Source: Amycolatopsis thailandensis (GTDB lineage Bacteria; Actinomycetota; Actinomycetes; Mycobacteriales; Pseudonocardiaceae). Taken from it: a stretch of DNA of 64,000 nt. A program made the translations under genes and the position numbers. Positions 42,529 through 51,209 of the stretch are shown one piece after another. The stretch spans positions 34,002 to 98,001 of the forward strand of contig NZ_NMQT01000083.1 of assembly GCF_002234405.1 (NCBI RefSeq), written 5' to 3'. Below the pieces are notes generated by a model. That model saw only the letters and a list, made by a program, of their open reading frames with translations, did not search any database and had not been told where the DNA came from. Numbering within the stretch: position 1 is the first letter of the stretch; each line of letters begins with the position of its first letter.

Positions 42529-43671
42529 TCACCGTCGTGCCGCACCAGATTCGCCCGCGCTCTTCGTCGCGCCGGACGGACCCCGCTTCGCGAGCACGTT
42601 TTCCACGAGTGCGGCCAGCAAAGCGGTGCGCCGAGGCAATTCCGCGACGACGACGTGTTCGTGATCCGCGTGCGCCCCGCCGCCGACGGCGCCGAGGCCG
42701 TCCAGCGTGGGAATCCCCATCCCCGCGGTGTAATTCCCGTCCGAAGCGCCACCGACCGACGCGGAAGCGAGTTCACCGAGACCGAGTTCGCCCGACAGTT
42801 CCCGGGCCAGCTCGAACAATCCCGCCGACGAACCTTCTTCGAGCGGCGGCCGGTTGATCCCGCCGGTCACGCGGACCTCCGCGTCCTCCAGTACCGGCCG
42901 GAGGTCACGCATGGCCCGATCGACCCGGAGTTGCTCGGCCTCGTTCCACACACGGACGTCGACAGCCACGCTCGCGGCGGCGGGAACGGTGTTGACCGTC
43001 GTTCCCGCCGAGACGACGGTGGGTGTCACGCTGGTCCCGGCCTCCGGATCGGCGATCGCGGCGATCACGAGGATCTGGTGGACGATCTCGATCCCCGCGT
43101 TGATCCCCTTCTCCGGTTCGAGCCCGGCGTGCGCGGCGCGGCCGACGACCTCGACCCGGTAGTGGGAAACGCCTTTGCGACGGCATTTCAGCGCGCCACC
43201 GTCGGCCGACGCCTCCAGCACGAACGCCGCGTCGCAGCCCGCCGCCGATTCCTCGATCAAGGCGCGGGACGACGGTGAGCCGACCTCCTCGTCACCGGTG
43301 ACCAGAATGGACAGTCCGTCGCGGTCGGGCACGGTCGCGGCGGCGTGCAAGGCCATGACGACCCCGGCCTTCATGTCGAAACAGCCCGGGCCACGAAGCA
43401 CACCGTCCCGCACGGAGAACGGATGAGTCTCCAGCGAACCGTGCGGCCACACCGTGTCGTGGTGCCCGAGGAGCAGCACCCGCGGCGGTCCGTCGCCGAA
43501 TCGCCAGCGCAGATGTGTGACCCCGGCGACGACGATCCGTTCCGGCTCCACGCCGAGCAGTCTCCGGCCCACTTCCGCCACCACTTCGGCGCTGCGGGAC
43601 ACCGCCTCGTGGTCCGAGGACGGGGACTCGCAGCGGACGAGCGTCTCGATGTCGTCCAGCAGTTCGCTCAT
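42529..43671 (-). CDS. M20-family metallopeptidase, probable N-succinyl-L-amino acid desuccinylase
   Basis: 380 residues of the ArgE/DapE/carboxypeptidase G2 family. Zinc ligands and catalytic residues are seen in order: LGHHDTVWP (His, Asp), GPGCFDMKAG (Asp), TGDEEVGSPSS (catalytic Glu and ligand Glu), EASADGG, and GGGAHADHEHV (final His). The inserted dimerisation domain runs from about residue 180 to 290. In the succinyl pathway the L-specific desuccinylase is of this type, and its place directly upstream of the GNAT and racemase genes fits. ATGA overlap with the amidohydrolase stop. A plain glutamate carboxypeptidase or aminoacyl-dipeptidase role is the alternative. Confidence 0.9.
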   Translation of the reverse strand: MSELLDDIETLVRCESPSSDHEAVSRSAEVVAEVGRRLLGVEPERIVVAGVTHLRWRFGDGPPRVLLLGHHDTVWPHGSLETHPFSVRDGVLRGPGCFDMKAGVVMALHAAATVPDRDGLSILVTGDEEVGSPSSRALIEESAAGCDAAFVLEASADGGALKCRRKGVSHYRVEVVGRAAHAGLEPEKGINAGIEIVHQILVIAAIADPEAGTSVTPTVVSAGTTVNTVPAAASVAVDVRVWNEAEQLRVDRAMRDLRPVLEDAEVRVTGGINRPPLEEGSSAGLFELARELSGELGLGELASASVGGASDGNYTAGMGIPTLDGLGAVGGGAHADHEHVVVAELPRRTALLAALVENVLAKRGPSGATKSAGESGAARR

Positions 43672-45143
43672 CGCGGTTCACCCCGCAGCGGCTTGCCGGG
43701 GAAGGCGTCGGTGCGCAGGTTCCCGTCGGTGACGACCGGGACGCCCGCGACGAACAGGTGCCGGACGCCGACCGAAGGCCTGGTCGAGTCGAAGTAGGTC
43801 GCCGCGTCGGTGATGGTGTGCGGATCGAGGACGACGATGTCTGCGTCGGCTCCCACGTCGAGCCGTCCCTTGGCCAGGGCCCCGGGAGCGACCTCGTCGA
43901 GCACGCGCGCCGGCAGGTACGAACAGCGCCGGAACGCTTCCAGCCAGGTCCAGGCCTTGCTCTCGCGCACCATCAGGCGCAACGTCTTGGCGTACGTGCC
44001 GGCCGTGCGCGGATGCGTCGCACCGCCGGGCGGCAGCGGCCATTCGGTGCTCTCGCTGGTCCCGTTCTTCCAGTAGACGGGCAGCGCGTCGCTGGCGACG
44101 ATGGCATCGGGGAACGCGAGCGCCTGGCGCAGCAGGCCGAGGTCGTGCGGGTCGCTTTCGTCTAGGAACTCCAGGATGCACGGCGCGCCCTGGTCTTCGG
44201 CGCGAACCTGGAGGAGGCGGCCTTCGTCGGCGATGCGCTCCCCCGACTCCAGCATGATCACGCTGGACGGCGAGAGCCCCTTCATCTTCAGGCGTTCGGG
44301 TGAGAGGAACGCCGCGCCGATCGCGGTACTGCCCGCACCGTACGGATAGGCCTCGACGGTCACCCTGGATCCGGCCGAGCGGCCCGCTTCGAGCGCCGCG
44401 AGCACCCGCTCGATCTGCTGACCGGACGTGCTGTTCACATGGCAGTGGTGCATCGCGGCGCCGGTCTCGGCCGCGACGATCGCGATCTCCGCCGAACCGT
44501 CGATCGGCGTCTCCGGGTTCACCTCGACCAGTTCGCGGACGTGGGTGTAGGTCGGCGCCCCGGCCTCCTTCGCGAGGCGGGCCAGCGCGAGGAACTCGCC
44601 GGGGTCGGTGTCGGGCGCGTAGCCGAGGAGGACGCCGACGCCGAGCGCGCCCGCGGCCAGCTCACCGTCCACAAGGGACAGCCAGGCTGCGAGTTCCTTC
44701 GGCGACGAAGACCTTTGCCAGACCGGGTTCCCGAGCACCGCGAGACCGCTGTCGATGTTCGCGTCCGGTTCGATCCCGGCGAGCACCTGCGCCCGCGCGG
44801 CACCCCAGGACGCGGAGAACCCGTAGTGCAGCGGACGCCCCGCCGCGGCGGCCTCGGCGTAGGCCCGCTCGATCGGCATCAGACCGGCTTCGAGGTCGAG
44901 CGCGGTCGTCACCCCGTCCATCGCCTGGAGCCGCTGGCCCGCGATGGTGTGCACGTGGCTGTGCAGGTCGATGAAGCCCGGTCCGACCACGAGCCCGGTG
45001 ACGTCGATTTCCACATCACCGGGCTCCGCGGTCAAACCCGCTTCGACGGCGGTGATCACGCCGTCGGATACCAGCACGTCGGCCGTGCCGTCGAACCCCG
45101 TCGCCGGATCGATGACACGACCGCCACGCAAGAGTGTCCGCAT
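43668..45143 (-). CDS. D-aminoacylase/N-acyl-D-amino acid deacylase-type amidohydrolase
   Basis: 491-residue amidohydrolase-superfamily enzyme. HSHVHT near residue 60 is the first metal-binding motif, THVRELVEV and HHCHVNST supply further ligands, VASDALP gives the active-site aspartate, and GADADIVVLD marks the C-terminal return of the beta-sandwich. Closest recognisable group: N-acyl-D-amino acid deacylases and dihydroorotase-like enzymes. It would release free D-amino acids from acylated forms. First gene of the island as read on the minus strand; ATG 45143. Confidence 0.88.
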   Translation of the reverse strand: MRTLLRGGRVIDPATGFDGTADVLVSDGVITAVEAGLTAEPGDVEIDVTGLVVGPGFIDLHSHVHTIAGQRLQAMDGVTTALDLEAGLMPIERAYAEAAAAGRPLHYGFSASWGAARAQVLAGIEPDANIDSGLAVLGNPVWQRSSSPKELAAWLSLVDGELAAGALGVGVLLGYAPDTDPGEFLALARLAKEAGAPTYTHVRELVEVNPETPIDGSAEIAIVAAETGAAMHHCHVNSTSGQQIERVLAALEAGRSAGSRVTVEAYPYGAGSTAIGAAFLSPERLKMKGLSPSSVIMLESGERIADEGRLLQVRAEDQGAPCILEFLDESDPHDLGLLRQALAFPDAIVASDALPVYWKNGTSESTEWPLPPGGATHPRTAGTYAKTLRLMVRESKAWTWLEAFRRCSYLPARVLDEVAPGALAKGRLDVGADADIVVLDPHTITDAATYFDSTRPSVGVRHLFVAGVPVVTDGNLRTDAFPGKPLRGEPR

Positions 45144-45257
45144 GCTTCGCCTCCTTGGATCGCCTCGTTCATGGCGACCCTAGGAGGTTTCCTCGGGCGT
45201 CCGTTCGTACCGCGCGACGAATCCGGGCCCCTCGGTCCATCCGCCCGCACGAAACCT

Positions 45258-45377
45258 CGCGAGTGGTCAGGACGGTTCTACTGGGGACAGGCAAGTGTGG
45301 CGGGCGGGTGAGGTGTCGGTCGGGGTGGTCGTGAGTGGTAAGTGACGTTAGAACGTCACTTACCACTCACGACCACC
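45258..45377. repeat. Palindromic repeat: perfect 26-bp inverted repeat plus a half copy
   Basis: Positions 45324-45349 and 45352-45377 are exact reverse complements (26 bp) with only two bases (AG) between them; the stem contains CGTGAGTGGTAAGTGACGTT. It lies 6 bases after the GH88 stop (minus strand) and upstream of the amidohydrolase. At 45258-45278 there is a related half unit, GAGTGGTCAGGACGGTT, that matches the complement of the element at 62463-62504. It is probably a strong terminator belonging to an intergenic palindrome family. Confidence 0.8.
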
Positions 45378-45382
45378 TGGAG

Positions 45383-46603
45383 TCAGCCGGTCGAGAGGTC
45401 GATCGCCTTCTCGATCTCCTTCGGCATCAGCACCCGAAGGATGCCCTCCAGCAGGTAGTAGTCGCCGTAGGGCAACGAGACCTCGACGCCGTCCTCGGCC
45501 GGACGGTTGCGCGTGCCCCGCGCCATGATCGCCTCGGCGCGAGTGGACTTCGTGGTCAGGCAGGTGTCGCACAACGCGGTGAGGATCCGGATCGCCGCCT
45601 CGCGGTACTGCGGCCGGTTCGCGACCTTCGCCAGGTCGAGCAGGCCGCACGCCATCACGGCGCCGGCGGAGGAGTCCTTGATGTCGTGCGGCGCCTGCGG
45701 CGCGAGGTAGTCCCACACCGGCACGTTGTCCGGCGTCAGGGCGCGGAGCGCGAAGTCGGCGAGGCGCTGCGCGGTCCGCAGGAACAGCGGGTCGCCGGAA
45801 CGCCGGTACATCGTGGTGAATCCGTAGATCGCCCAGGCCTGACCGCGCGACCAGCAGGACGTCGGGCTGTAGCCCTGCACGGAGTTCGGGCCGATCTCGG
45901 CACCGGTGTCCGGATCGAAGTCGAATACGTGCGGGGTCGAACCGTCCGGGCGAACGAAGACCCGTTCGGTGGTCTTCGCGTGCGAGATCGCGATGTCGAG
46001 GTACATCCGGTCACCGGTCTGCTTGCTCGCGAAGGTCAGCAGGTCCAGGTTCATCATCGTGTCGACGATGACCCGCCCGGCGTTGCCCGGCGTGCCGAGC
46101 GCGCCCCACGCCCGGATGAACTTCCCTTTTTCGTTGTAGCGCCGGCTGAGCGACGCGGCGGCGTTGAGCGCGCCGGTGCGCCATTTCTCGTCGCCGGTGA
46201 GCCGCCAGCCGGTCACCCAGGACGGGTAGAACAGGAATCCGAGATCGTGATCGCTCGTTTCGTACTGACGCGGCGCGAGCTTTTCCGCGGACGCCGCCGC
46301 GAGGGTCCGGAATCGCGGATCGCCGCTGTAGATCGAGGCGAGCCACAACGTTCCCGGCCAGAAACCGCCGATCCAGCCACCTTTCGCGGAATAGGTCCAT
46401 TTCTCGAACCGGGTGATCTCCGGAAAGGTCGTCACGCCGGGCGCGACGGCTCGCAGTTTGGACACCGCGTAGTCGGCGGCCCGGCGGAAAGTCCTTGGCG
46501 CGTCGGCCGCACCGGCGGCCGGGGCGATCGCCGTCGCCGCGACGGCGGCTCCGGCAGCGGTGGTCAGCAGGGTTCGCCGGGAAACGCTCACAATGCCCGC
46601 CAT
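45383..46603 (-). CDS. Tat-exported GH88-type unsaturated glucuronyl hydrolase
   Basis: 406 residues. The Tat signal is SRRTLLTTAAGAAVAATAIAPAAG (residues 8-31). The mature part is an alpha/alpha barrel of the GH88 family: the FWPGTLWLASIY region, DTMMNLDLL with the first catalytic Asp, SQGYSPTSCWSRGQAWAIYG-like block, and DSSAGAVMACGL with the second. GH88 enzymes remove the unsaturated uronic acid from disaccharides made by polysaccharide lyases. No lyase gene is in the window. It shares Tat export and overall type with the GH105 gene at 54737-55897. Confidence 0.9.
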   Translation of the reverse strand: MAGIVSVSRRTLLTTAAGAAVAATAIAPAAGAADAPRTFRRAADYAVSKLRAVAPGVTTFPEITRFEKWTYSAKGGWIGGFWPGTLWLASIYSGDPRFRTLAAASAEKLAPRQYETSDHDLGFLFYPSWVTGWRLTGDEKWRTGALNAAASLSRRYNEKGKFIRAWGALGTPGNAGRVIVDTMMNLDLLTFASKQTGDRMYLDIAISHAKTTERVFVRPDGSTPHVFDFDPDTGAEIGPNSVQGYSPTSCWSRGQAWAIYGFTTMYRRSGDPLFLRTAQRLADFALRALTPDNVPVWDYLAPQAPHDIKDSSAGAVMACGLLDLAKVANRPQYREAAIRILTALCDTCLTTKSTRAEAIMARGTRNRPAEDGVEVSLPYGDYYLLEGILRVLMPKEIEKAIDLSTG

Positions 46604-46707
46604 TCGTCAGTGGGAAATGCGTCTCGGGAGTTTCGCATGACGATTACGCGCTTGTGAAGTCCATTCATGGTTGTGAACAATTGCGCCGTTCAGTGGCACA
46701 TAAAAGG

Positions 46708-46745
46708 GCGAAGGCCCGGCGTTATGGGGTACGCCGGGCCTTCGC
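46708..46745 (-). terminator. Terminator hairpin of the SH3-protein gene
   Basis: CGAAGGCCCGGCGT (46709-46722) pairs perfectly with 46731-46744 around an 8-base loop (one further G-C pair outside), and four A residues on the left (TTTT on the minus strand) follow within a few bases. It lies 14 bases after the stop of the gene at 46759-47982, read on the minus strand. Confidence 0.8.
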
Positions 46746-46758
46746 GATCAGGAGTGCG

Positions 46759-47982
46759 TCAGCACTTCGGTGCGACCGGCAGATCCGAACCGGTCTGCAG
46801 GTAGGTGTCGGAGATGTAGTGCCCCGGGCCGATCCGGTCCCAGATGTTGCTGGTGCCGAACTTGCCGGTGACGGTGTCGCCCTCGACGTAGCATTCGATG
46901 TTGACCTTGGCGTAGTTCGCCGCGAGGCCCTTGATCGCCGCGCTCGTGCTCGCCGACGCCCGGACGTTCATCGGGTCGCCCGCCGTGCTGACGACGCCGG
47001 TCGGGCCGGAGCCGGTCCACAGGTAGGAGACGTTGACCCAGCCGTTGTCGGTCATCTTCAGGCCGTCCCAGAAGGTGCCGTCCGCGAGGTCGATCCCCGC
47101 CGGGTTCGCCACCTTGCGGCCGAACTCGTCCTTGCCTCCGTTGTAGCCGTCCTGGTACGCGGCCTGCGCCTCGGGCTTGCCCTGCGGGAGGTTCTTCCAC
47201 ATCTGACGGGTGGCCGACGGGTTCCAGTAGTCGTCCTTGGTGTTCCACGGGCCGACGTCCCACACCGGCGCGTACTCGCAGCGGCTGTTGTCGGTGCGGC
47301 AGATCCGCACGGTGTAGTTGCCGGTGTTCTTCGGCGCGAGACCGCGGCCCGAAGGCAGGGCGACGAAGTGGTCGCGAGACTTGATCACGTGCCCGTTGGC
47401 GGTGGTGCCGCCGACGAGACCTTCGCGGGTGCCGAACACCTTGTACGTCAGCGGGGCCGCCGCCGCGCCGATCGCGTTGACCTGCGGGCCGAGCTCACCC
47501 TGGAGGGTGACGTCGCTGACCTTCGCGGTCACGCCGTCGTTCACGGTGCGCAGTCCGATGCGGACCTGGACCGTGGAGACCGAAGTGGACAGCTGCGCGG
47601 CGCCACCCTCGGTGGGCGTCCACTCCGTCCAGTCGTTCGAGTTGAGCTTGCCGCGGACGTCGACCTCGACCTCGGTGCCCTTCGGCGCGTCGGCGGTCAC
47701 CTGGGCGGTGACGCGGTTGACCGGCTTCCCGAGCTGCTGCTCGGCCAGCAGCAGGTAGCCCTGGCTGCCGATGGAGTCGGGTTTTCTGTGCCAGGCGGCG
47801 TTTTCCAGGCTGAGCACGCCACCGTCGCTGCGGACGTTGACGTCGTCACCATCCACAGTGGACAGATCGGCGCGCCAGGTTCCCTCAGGCGCCGCGTTCG
47901 CGGGGCCGGCGGCCAGCGCGGTGACCGCCCCCATGGCCAGCACGGCCGCCATCACACGGCGGGCCTTCACGGTCCGGACCAT
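46759..47982 (-). CDS. Secreted SH3-domain protein with N-terminal glycan/lysin-like region
   Basis: 407 residues with a Sec signal peptide (residues 1-31, ending AGPANA-A). Middle part: YKVFGTREGLVGGTTANGHVI, WDVGPWNTKDDYWNP and YQDGYNGGKDEFGRKVANPAGIDLADGTFWDGL, a conserved block found in secreted actinobacterial proteins that I do not associate with a proven activity. The C-terminal about 75 residues are a bacterial SH3 domain beginning AGDPMNVRASAS, related to that of the protein at 51210-51866. Cys pairs near the C-terminus fit an exported protein. Upstream it has the same 11-bp-period direct repeat (48038-48055) as the second SH3 gene, on the other side of the SARP gene. Confidence 0.85.
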   Translation of the reverse strand: MVRTVKARRVMAAVLAMGAVTALAAGPANAAPEGTWRADLSTVDGDDVNVRSDGGVLSLENAAWHRKPDSIGSQGYLLLAEQQLGKPVNRVTAQVTADAPKGTEVEVDVRGKLNSNDWTEWTPTEGGAAQLSTSVSTVQVRIGLRTVNDGVTAKVSDVTLQGELGPQVNAIGAAAAPLTYKVFGTREGLVGGTTANGHVIKSRDHFVALPSGRGLAPKNTGNYTVRICRTDNSRCEYAPVWDVGPWNTKDDYWNPSATRQMWKNLPQGKPEAQAAYQDGYNGGKDEFGRKVANPAGIDLADGTFWDGLKMTDNGWVNVSYLWTGSGPTGVVSTAGDPMNVRASASTSAAIKGLAANYAKVNIECYVEGDTVTGKFGTSNIWDRIGPGHYISDTYLQTGSDLPVAPKC

Positions 47983-48037
47983 TCCGGTCTCCCTTCAAGC
48001 ACTCTCGGTTGCTACGAAGGGAGCTTCTCCGGGACCT

Positions 48038-48055
48038 GTACACGATCGATACAAA
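48038..48055 (-). promoter_or_regulatory. Candidate SARP operator upstream of SH3 gene 1
   Basis: Read on the minus strand: TTTGTAT-CGAT-CGTGTAC, two heptamers with an 11-base period (one helical turn), the architecture of SARP/AfsR binding sites. It ends 55 bases before the start codon at 47982. The same motif TTTGTAY-N4-YGTGTAC in the same orientation to its gene occurs at 51170-51187. Confidence 0.6.
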
Positions 48056-48061
48056 CGCGAA

Positions 48062-48104
48062 TCGGCACCTGATCGCGGTGGGTGAACCCGCGTTCAGGTG
48101 CCGA
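48062..48104 (-). terminator. Hairpin terminator of the SARP gene
   Basis: TCGGCACCTGA (48062-48072) and TCAGGTGCCGA (48094-48104), a perfect 11-bp stem, begin 12 bases after the SARP gene stop (48117) as read on the minus strand. Confidence 0.65.
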
Positions 48105-48116
48105 CTGGTGAAAGGG

Positions 48117-51068
48117 TCAGGCGCTCGCGGAGTCGCCGTAGGACGCTTCGGCGGACTCCTGCAAGCGCGAGGCGAGCGCGGATTCCTGTGGCCGCGCGGA
48201 AAGCTCCCGCCACAACGCCAGCGCGCGTTCCGAATAGGTCCGCGATCGCTCGGGCTGGCTGAGCGCCTCGTGCAGTTCCCCCAGCAACTGCGAGACCTCG
48301 GCCTCGGACCGGCGGTCCCCGTTGCGCCGGTGCACGCTCAGCGAATTGACCAGCAGCAGCTGCGCGTGCGCCAGATCGCCGCTGTGCAGATACAGCTCGC
48401 CGAGGTTCTGGTTCGCGTAGCCGACGCAATGGTCGTCGCCCAGTTCGTTGAAGATCGCGATGGCGCGGTCGACCCGTTCCCGCGCGCCCGCGAGATTGCC
48501 CTGATGCTGCCTCAGCATCGCGAGCCGCTTCAACGCGTGCGCCTCCCGGTGCCGGTCGCCGATCCGCGCGGACTGTTCGAGCGCTTCGGTGAACCACTGT
48601 TCCGCCTCGGGGAACCGGCGCCGGGCCAGCCACACCGCGCCGATCGCGATCCGCGAGACGGCCTCGCCGTGCGGGTCCCCGGCCGCCGAGAACTGGTCGA
48701 GCGCCTCGTGACAGCGCTCCAGCGCGACGGTGTCCTCGCCCTTGATCCGCAGCACGGTGCCGAGCCCGGCCAGCGCGATCGCCGCGCCCCGCGCCTCGCC
48801 GACCTTGTCGAACAGCAGTTGCGACTGCTCGAACGCGATCAGGGCCTCGGCGTAACTGTCCTGGTACAGCTGGACCTGGCCGAGGTTACGCTGGATGATC
48901 GCCTCCCCGCGAAGCTCGCCGGACCGGCGAGCGGCGGCCAGCGCGACGGCGTGCGTGTGCAGCCAGTCGTCCTGGTGGCCGCGCTGGTCGAAGTACGGCG
49001 CCAGCGCGGCGGCTAGCCGCCAGGCCAGTCCGTCGAAGCCGAGGTCGGCGGCCAGCGAGACGGCGGCGACGCAGGTGTGCCGTTCGGCGGCGAACCACGC
49101 GGCCGGATCCTCGATCAGGTGCCCGGTTCCCGGCGGGAGGGCGGGCTGGACGGCCGTGTCGTCCCGGTAGAGCCCGAAGAAGTGGATCGGCATCCGGTCC
49201 GCGGCTTCGAGCGCGAGCGCGAGATACCCCTCCAGCACCCGTTTCGTGGCGTCGTGCGCCTTCGACGGGATGTCGTGCGCGCGCAGTTCGGCGGCGTAAC
49301 ACCGCAGCAGATCGTGCAGGCGGTAACGGGGCTCGCCGGTGCCGTCCGAGCCGCTGAGCTCGACGAGGTGGGCGTCCACGAGCACGTCGAGGACGTCGTC
49401 CGCGTGCGCGCGGCCGAGCAGGGCCGCGACCACCCAGGCGGGGAACTGGACCGAACCGAGTCCACCCAGGCCGCGGAACGCGCTCGCCGCCGACATCGGC
49501 AGCAGGTCGTAGCTGAGCGTGACACTGGCCCGGACGGCCAGATCACCGACACGGAGTTCGTCGAGTCTTCGTCTTTCGTCCCGAAGCCTGTCGGCCAGTA
49601 CGCGCAGCGTCCAGCCCGGCCGGTGGGTCAGCTTCGCCCCGGCGACCCGGATCGCCAGCGGCAGATACCCGCAGTGGTGCAGGATCGCGGTCGCGGACTC
49701 CGGCTCCGCGGCGAGCCTGCCGGCGCCGACGATACCTTCGAGCAGCTTCGCGGCTTCGGCCTCGGTTAGGAGGTCGACGTCGACCGGCGTGGCCCCGGCC
49801 AGATCCGGCATCCGCACCCGGCTGGTGATCAGCACCGCGCAGGCGCCCGCGCCGGGCAGGAGCGGCCGGACCTGCGCCGCGCTGCCGGCGTCGTCGAGGA
49901 CGACGACCATCCGCAGCGTCGCCAGCCGGGATCGCAGCAGCGCCGCGCGTTCGGGGAGATCGCGCGGGAGCCCCGCGTCGGGGACGCCCAGCGCGCGGAG
50001 CAACTCGGCGAGCACGGTCATCGGGAGCCGGGGCGAGGACGACGTCCCGGCGAGATCGACGTGCAGCTGACCGTCCGGGAAGTCCTCCCGGACCGCGTGC
50101 GCCACCCGGATCGCGACCGAGGACTTGCCGATCCCCGGCGCCCCCGAAAGCACCGCGATCGCGGGTTTCCCCTGCTCGCGACGGTTGCGGAAGAGGTCGA
50201 CGAGCTCGCCGACCACCTCGTCGCGGCCGGTGAAGTCCGGCAGGTCCAGCGGCAACTGACAGACCGGCGCCGCGGGCCGGACGAGCGCGACGGCCACGGC
50301 GTCCGACGCCAGGGAAGGCGCCAAGACCAGCGAAGCCCGCAGCTCCCGCAGCCGCGGCCCTGGTTCGGTGCCGAGTTCTTCGGCCAGCACCTTCTCGGCC
50401 GTCTCGTAGGCCTCGATCGCGTCGGCCGTGCGGCCGTCGGCCCGCAACGCGACGATCAGCTGCTGCCAGAGTTCTTCGCGCAGGGGATGCTCGGTGACCA
50501 GGCCGCGCAGTTCGGCGACGGCTTCGGCGGTGCGGCCGAGGTCGATCCTCGCGCGCAGCCGCTGTTCCTGGACCGCGAGCCGCAATTCCGTCAGCCGGGC
50601 CACGGTCGCGCCCCAGCCGTGGTCGTGGGGGAGCCCTTCGAGGACTTCCCCGCGCCACAGCGCTTCGGCTTGGTCCAGCAGGTCGAGAGCGGATTCGGCT
50701 TCCCCACGGCCGAGCGCGTCCTGGGCGCGGGCGGCCAATTCGCCGAACCTGATGTGGTCGATCTCCCCAGGAGTGGCTTTGAGGATGTAGCCGGACGCCC
50801 GGCTGCCGATGCGTTCCCCCAGTTCGGGATCGTGGTCGGCGAGACGTTTGCGGAGTGAGTGGACGTAGGTGCGGATGTTCGCCGCCGCGGAACGCGGAGC
50901 CGACGAGGGCCACAAGACCTCGATCAGCAGTTCCGTGGAGACGACGACGTTGGGTTGAAGCAGGAGAGCGGCGAGCAGCAGACGGGGTTTGGGGCCGCCG
51001 AGCGGCACCACTTGTCCGTCCACCGCCACTTCGAGCGGACCGAGAACGCGAAACCCGAGAATAGTCAC
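48117..51068 (-). CDS. AfsR/SARP-family regulator with NB-ARC and TPR domains
   Basis: 983 residues. Domain order: OmpR-type winged HTH (about 1-95, with GGPKPRLLLAALLLQPNVVVSTELLIEVLWP), bacterial transcriptional activation domain BTAD (about 100-245, EHPLREELWQQLIVALRADGRTADAIEAYE), STAND/NB-ARC ATPase (about 275-560, Walker A SGAPGIGKSS, VVVLDDAGSAAQVRPLLPG), then tetratricopeptide repeats from about 640 to the end. This is the AfsR architecture: an ATP-dependent global or pathway regulator that recruits RNA polymerase at direct repeats in -35 regions. It is flanked by two secreted SH3-domain genes that carry candidate SARP direct repeats upstream, so these are likely direct targets. Confidence 0.94.
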   Translation of the reverse strand: MTILGFRVLGPLEVAVDGQVVPLGGPKPRLLLAALLLQPNVVVSTELLIEVLWPSSAPRSAAANIRTYVHSLRKRLADHDPELGERIGSRASGYILKATPGEIDHIRFGELAARAQDALGRGEAESALDLLDQAEALWRGEVLEGLPHDHGWGATVARLTELRLAVQEQRLRARIDLGRTAEAVAELRGLVTEHPLREELWQQLIVALRADGRTADAIEAYETAEKVLAEELGTEPGPRLRELRASLVLAPSLASDAVAVALVRPAAPVCQLPLDLPDFTGRDEVVGELVDLFRNRREQGKPAIAVLSGAPGIGKSSVAIRVAHAVREDFPDGQLHVDLAGTSSSPRLPMTVLAELLRALGVPDAGLPRDLPERAALLRSRLATLRMVVVLDDAGSAAQVRPLLPGAGACAVLITSRVRMPDLAGATPVDVDLLTEAEAAKLLEGIVGAGRLAAEPESATAILHHCGYLPLAIRVAGAKLTHRPGWTLRVLADRLRDERRRLDELRVGDLAVRASVTLSYDLLPMSAASAFRGLGGLGSVQFPAWVVAALLGRAHADDVLDVLVDAHLVELSGSDGTGEPRYRLHDLLRCYAAELRAHDIPSKAHDATKRVLEGYLALALEAADRMPIHFFGLYRDDTAVQPALPPGTGHLIEDPAAWFAAERHTCVAAVSLAADLGFDGLAWRLAAALAPYFDQRGHQDDWLHTHAVALAAARRSGELRGEAIIQRNLGQVQLYQDSYAEALIAFEQSQLLFDKVGEARGAAIALAGLGTVLRIKGEDTVALERCHEALDQFSAAGDPHGEAVSRIAIGAVWLARRRFPEAEQWFTEALEQSARIGDRHREAHALKRLAMLRQHQGNLAGARERVDRAIAIFNELGDDHCVGYANQNLGELYLHSGDLAHAQLLLVNSLSVHRRNGDRRSEAEVSQLLGELHEALSQPERSRTYSERALALWRELSARPQESALASRLQESAEASYGDSASA

Positions 51069-51169
51069 CTAAACCGCCAATACGGCAGGAGCCCCATATC
51101 CGCCGATAATATTGCCGTCCCGCCATGCTGGCTAGATCCATTCGCATGCATGTGCAGACACCTGCCCGG

Positions 51170-51187
51170 TTTGTACGTGATGTGTAC
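51170..51187 (+). promoter_or_regulatory. Candidate SARP operator upstream of SH3 gene 2
   Basis: TTTGTAC-GTGA-TGTGTAC, two heptamers with 11-base period, ending 22 bases before the ATG at 51210. It matches the site at 48038-48055 in sequence, spacing and orientation relative to the gene. It is also within 120 bases of the SARP start codon (51068, opposite strand), so it could serve autoregulation. Confidence 0.6.
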
Positions 51188-51209
51188 GACGCCGGTCGAC
51201 GCTGAAGTC

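Noticed and set aside
45144..45323. A short gene between the amidohydrolase and the GH88 hydrolase
   Set aside because: Open frames here are short, lack ribosome sites and overlap the palindromic repeats.
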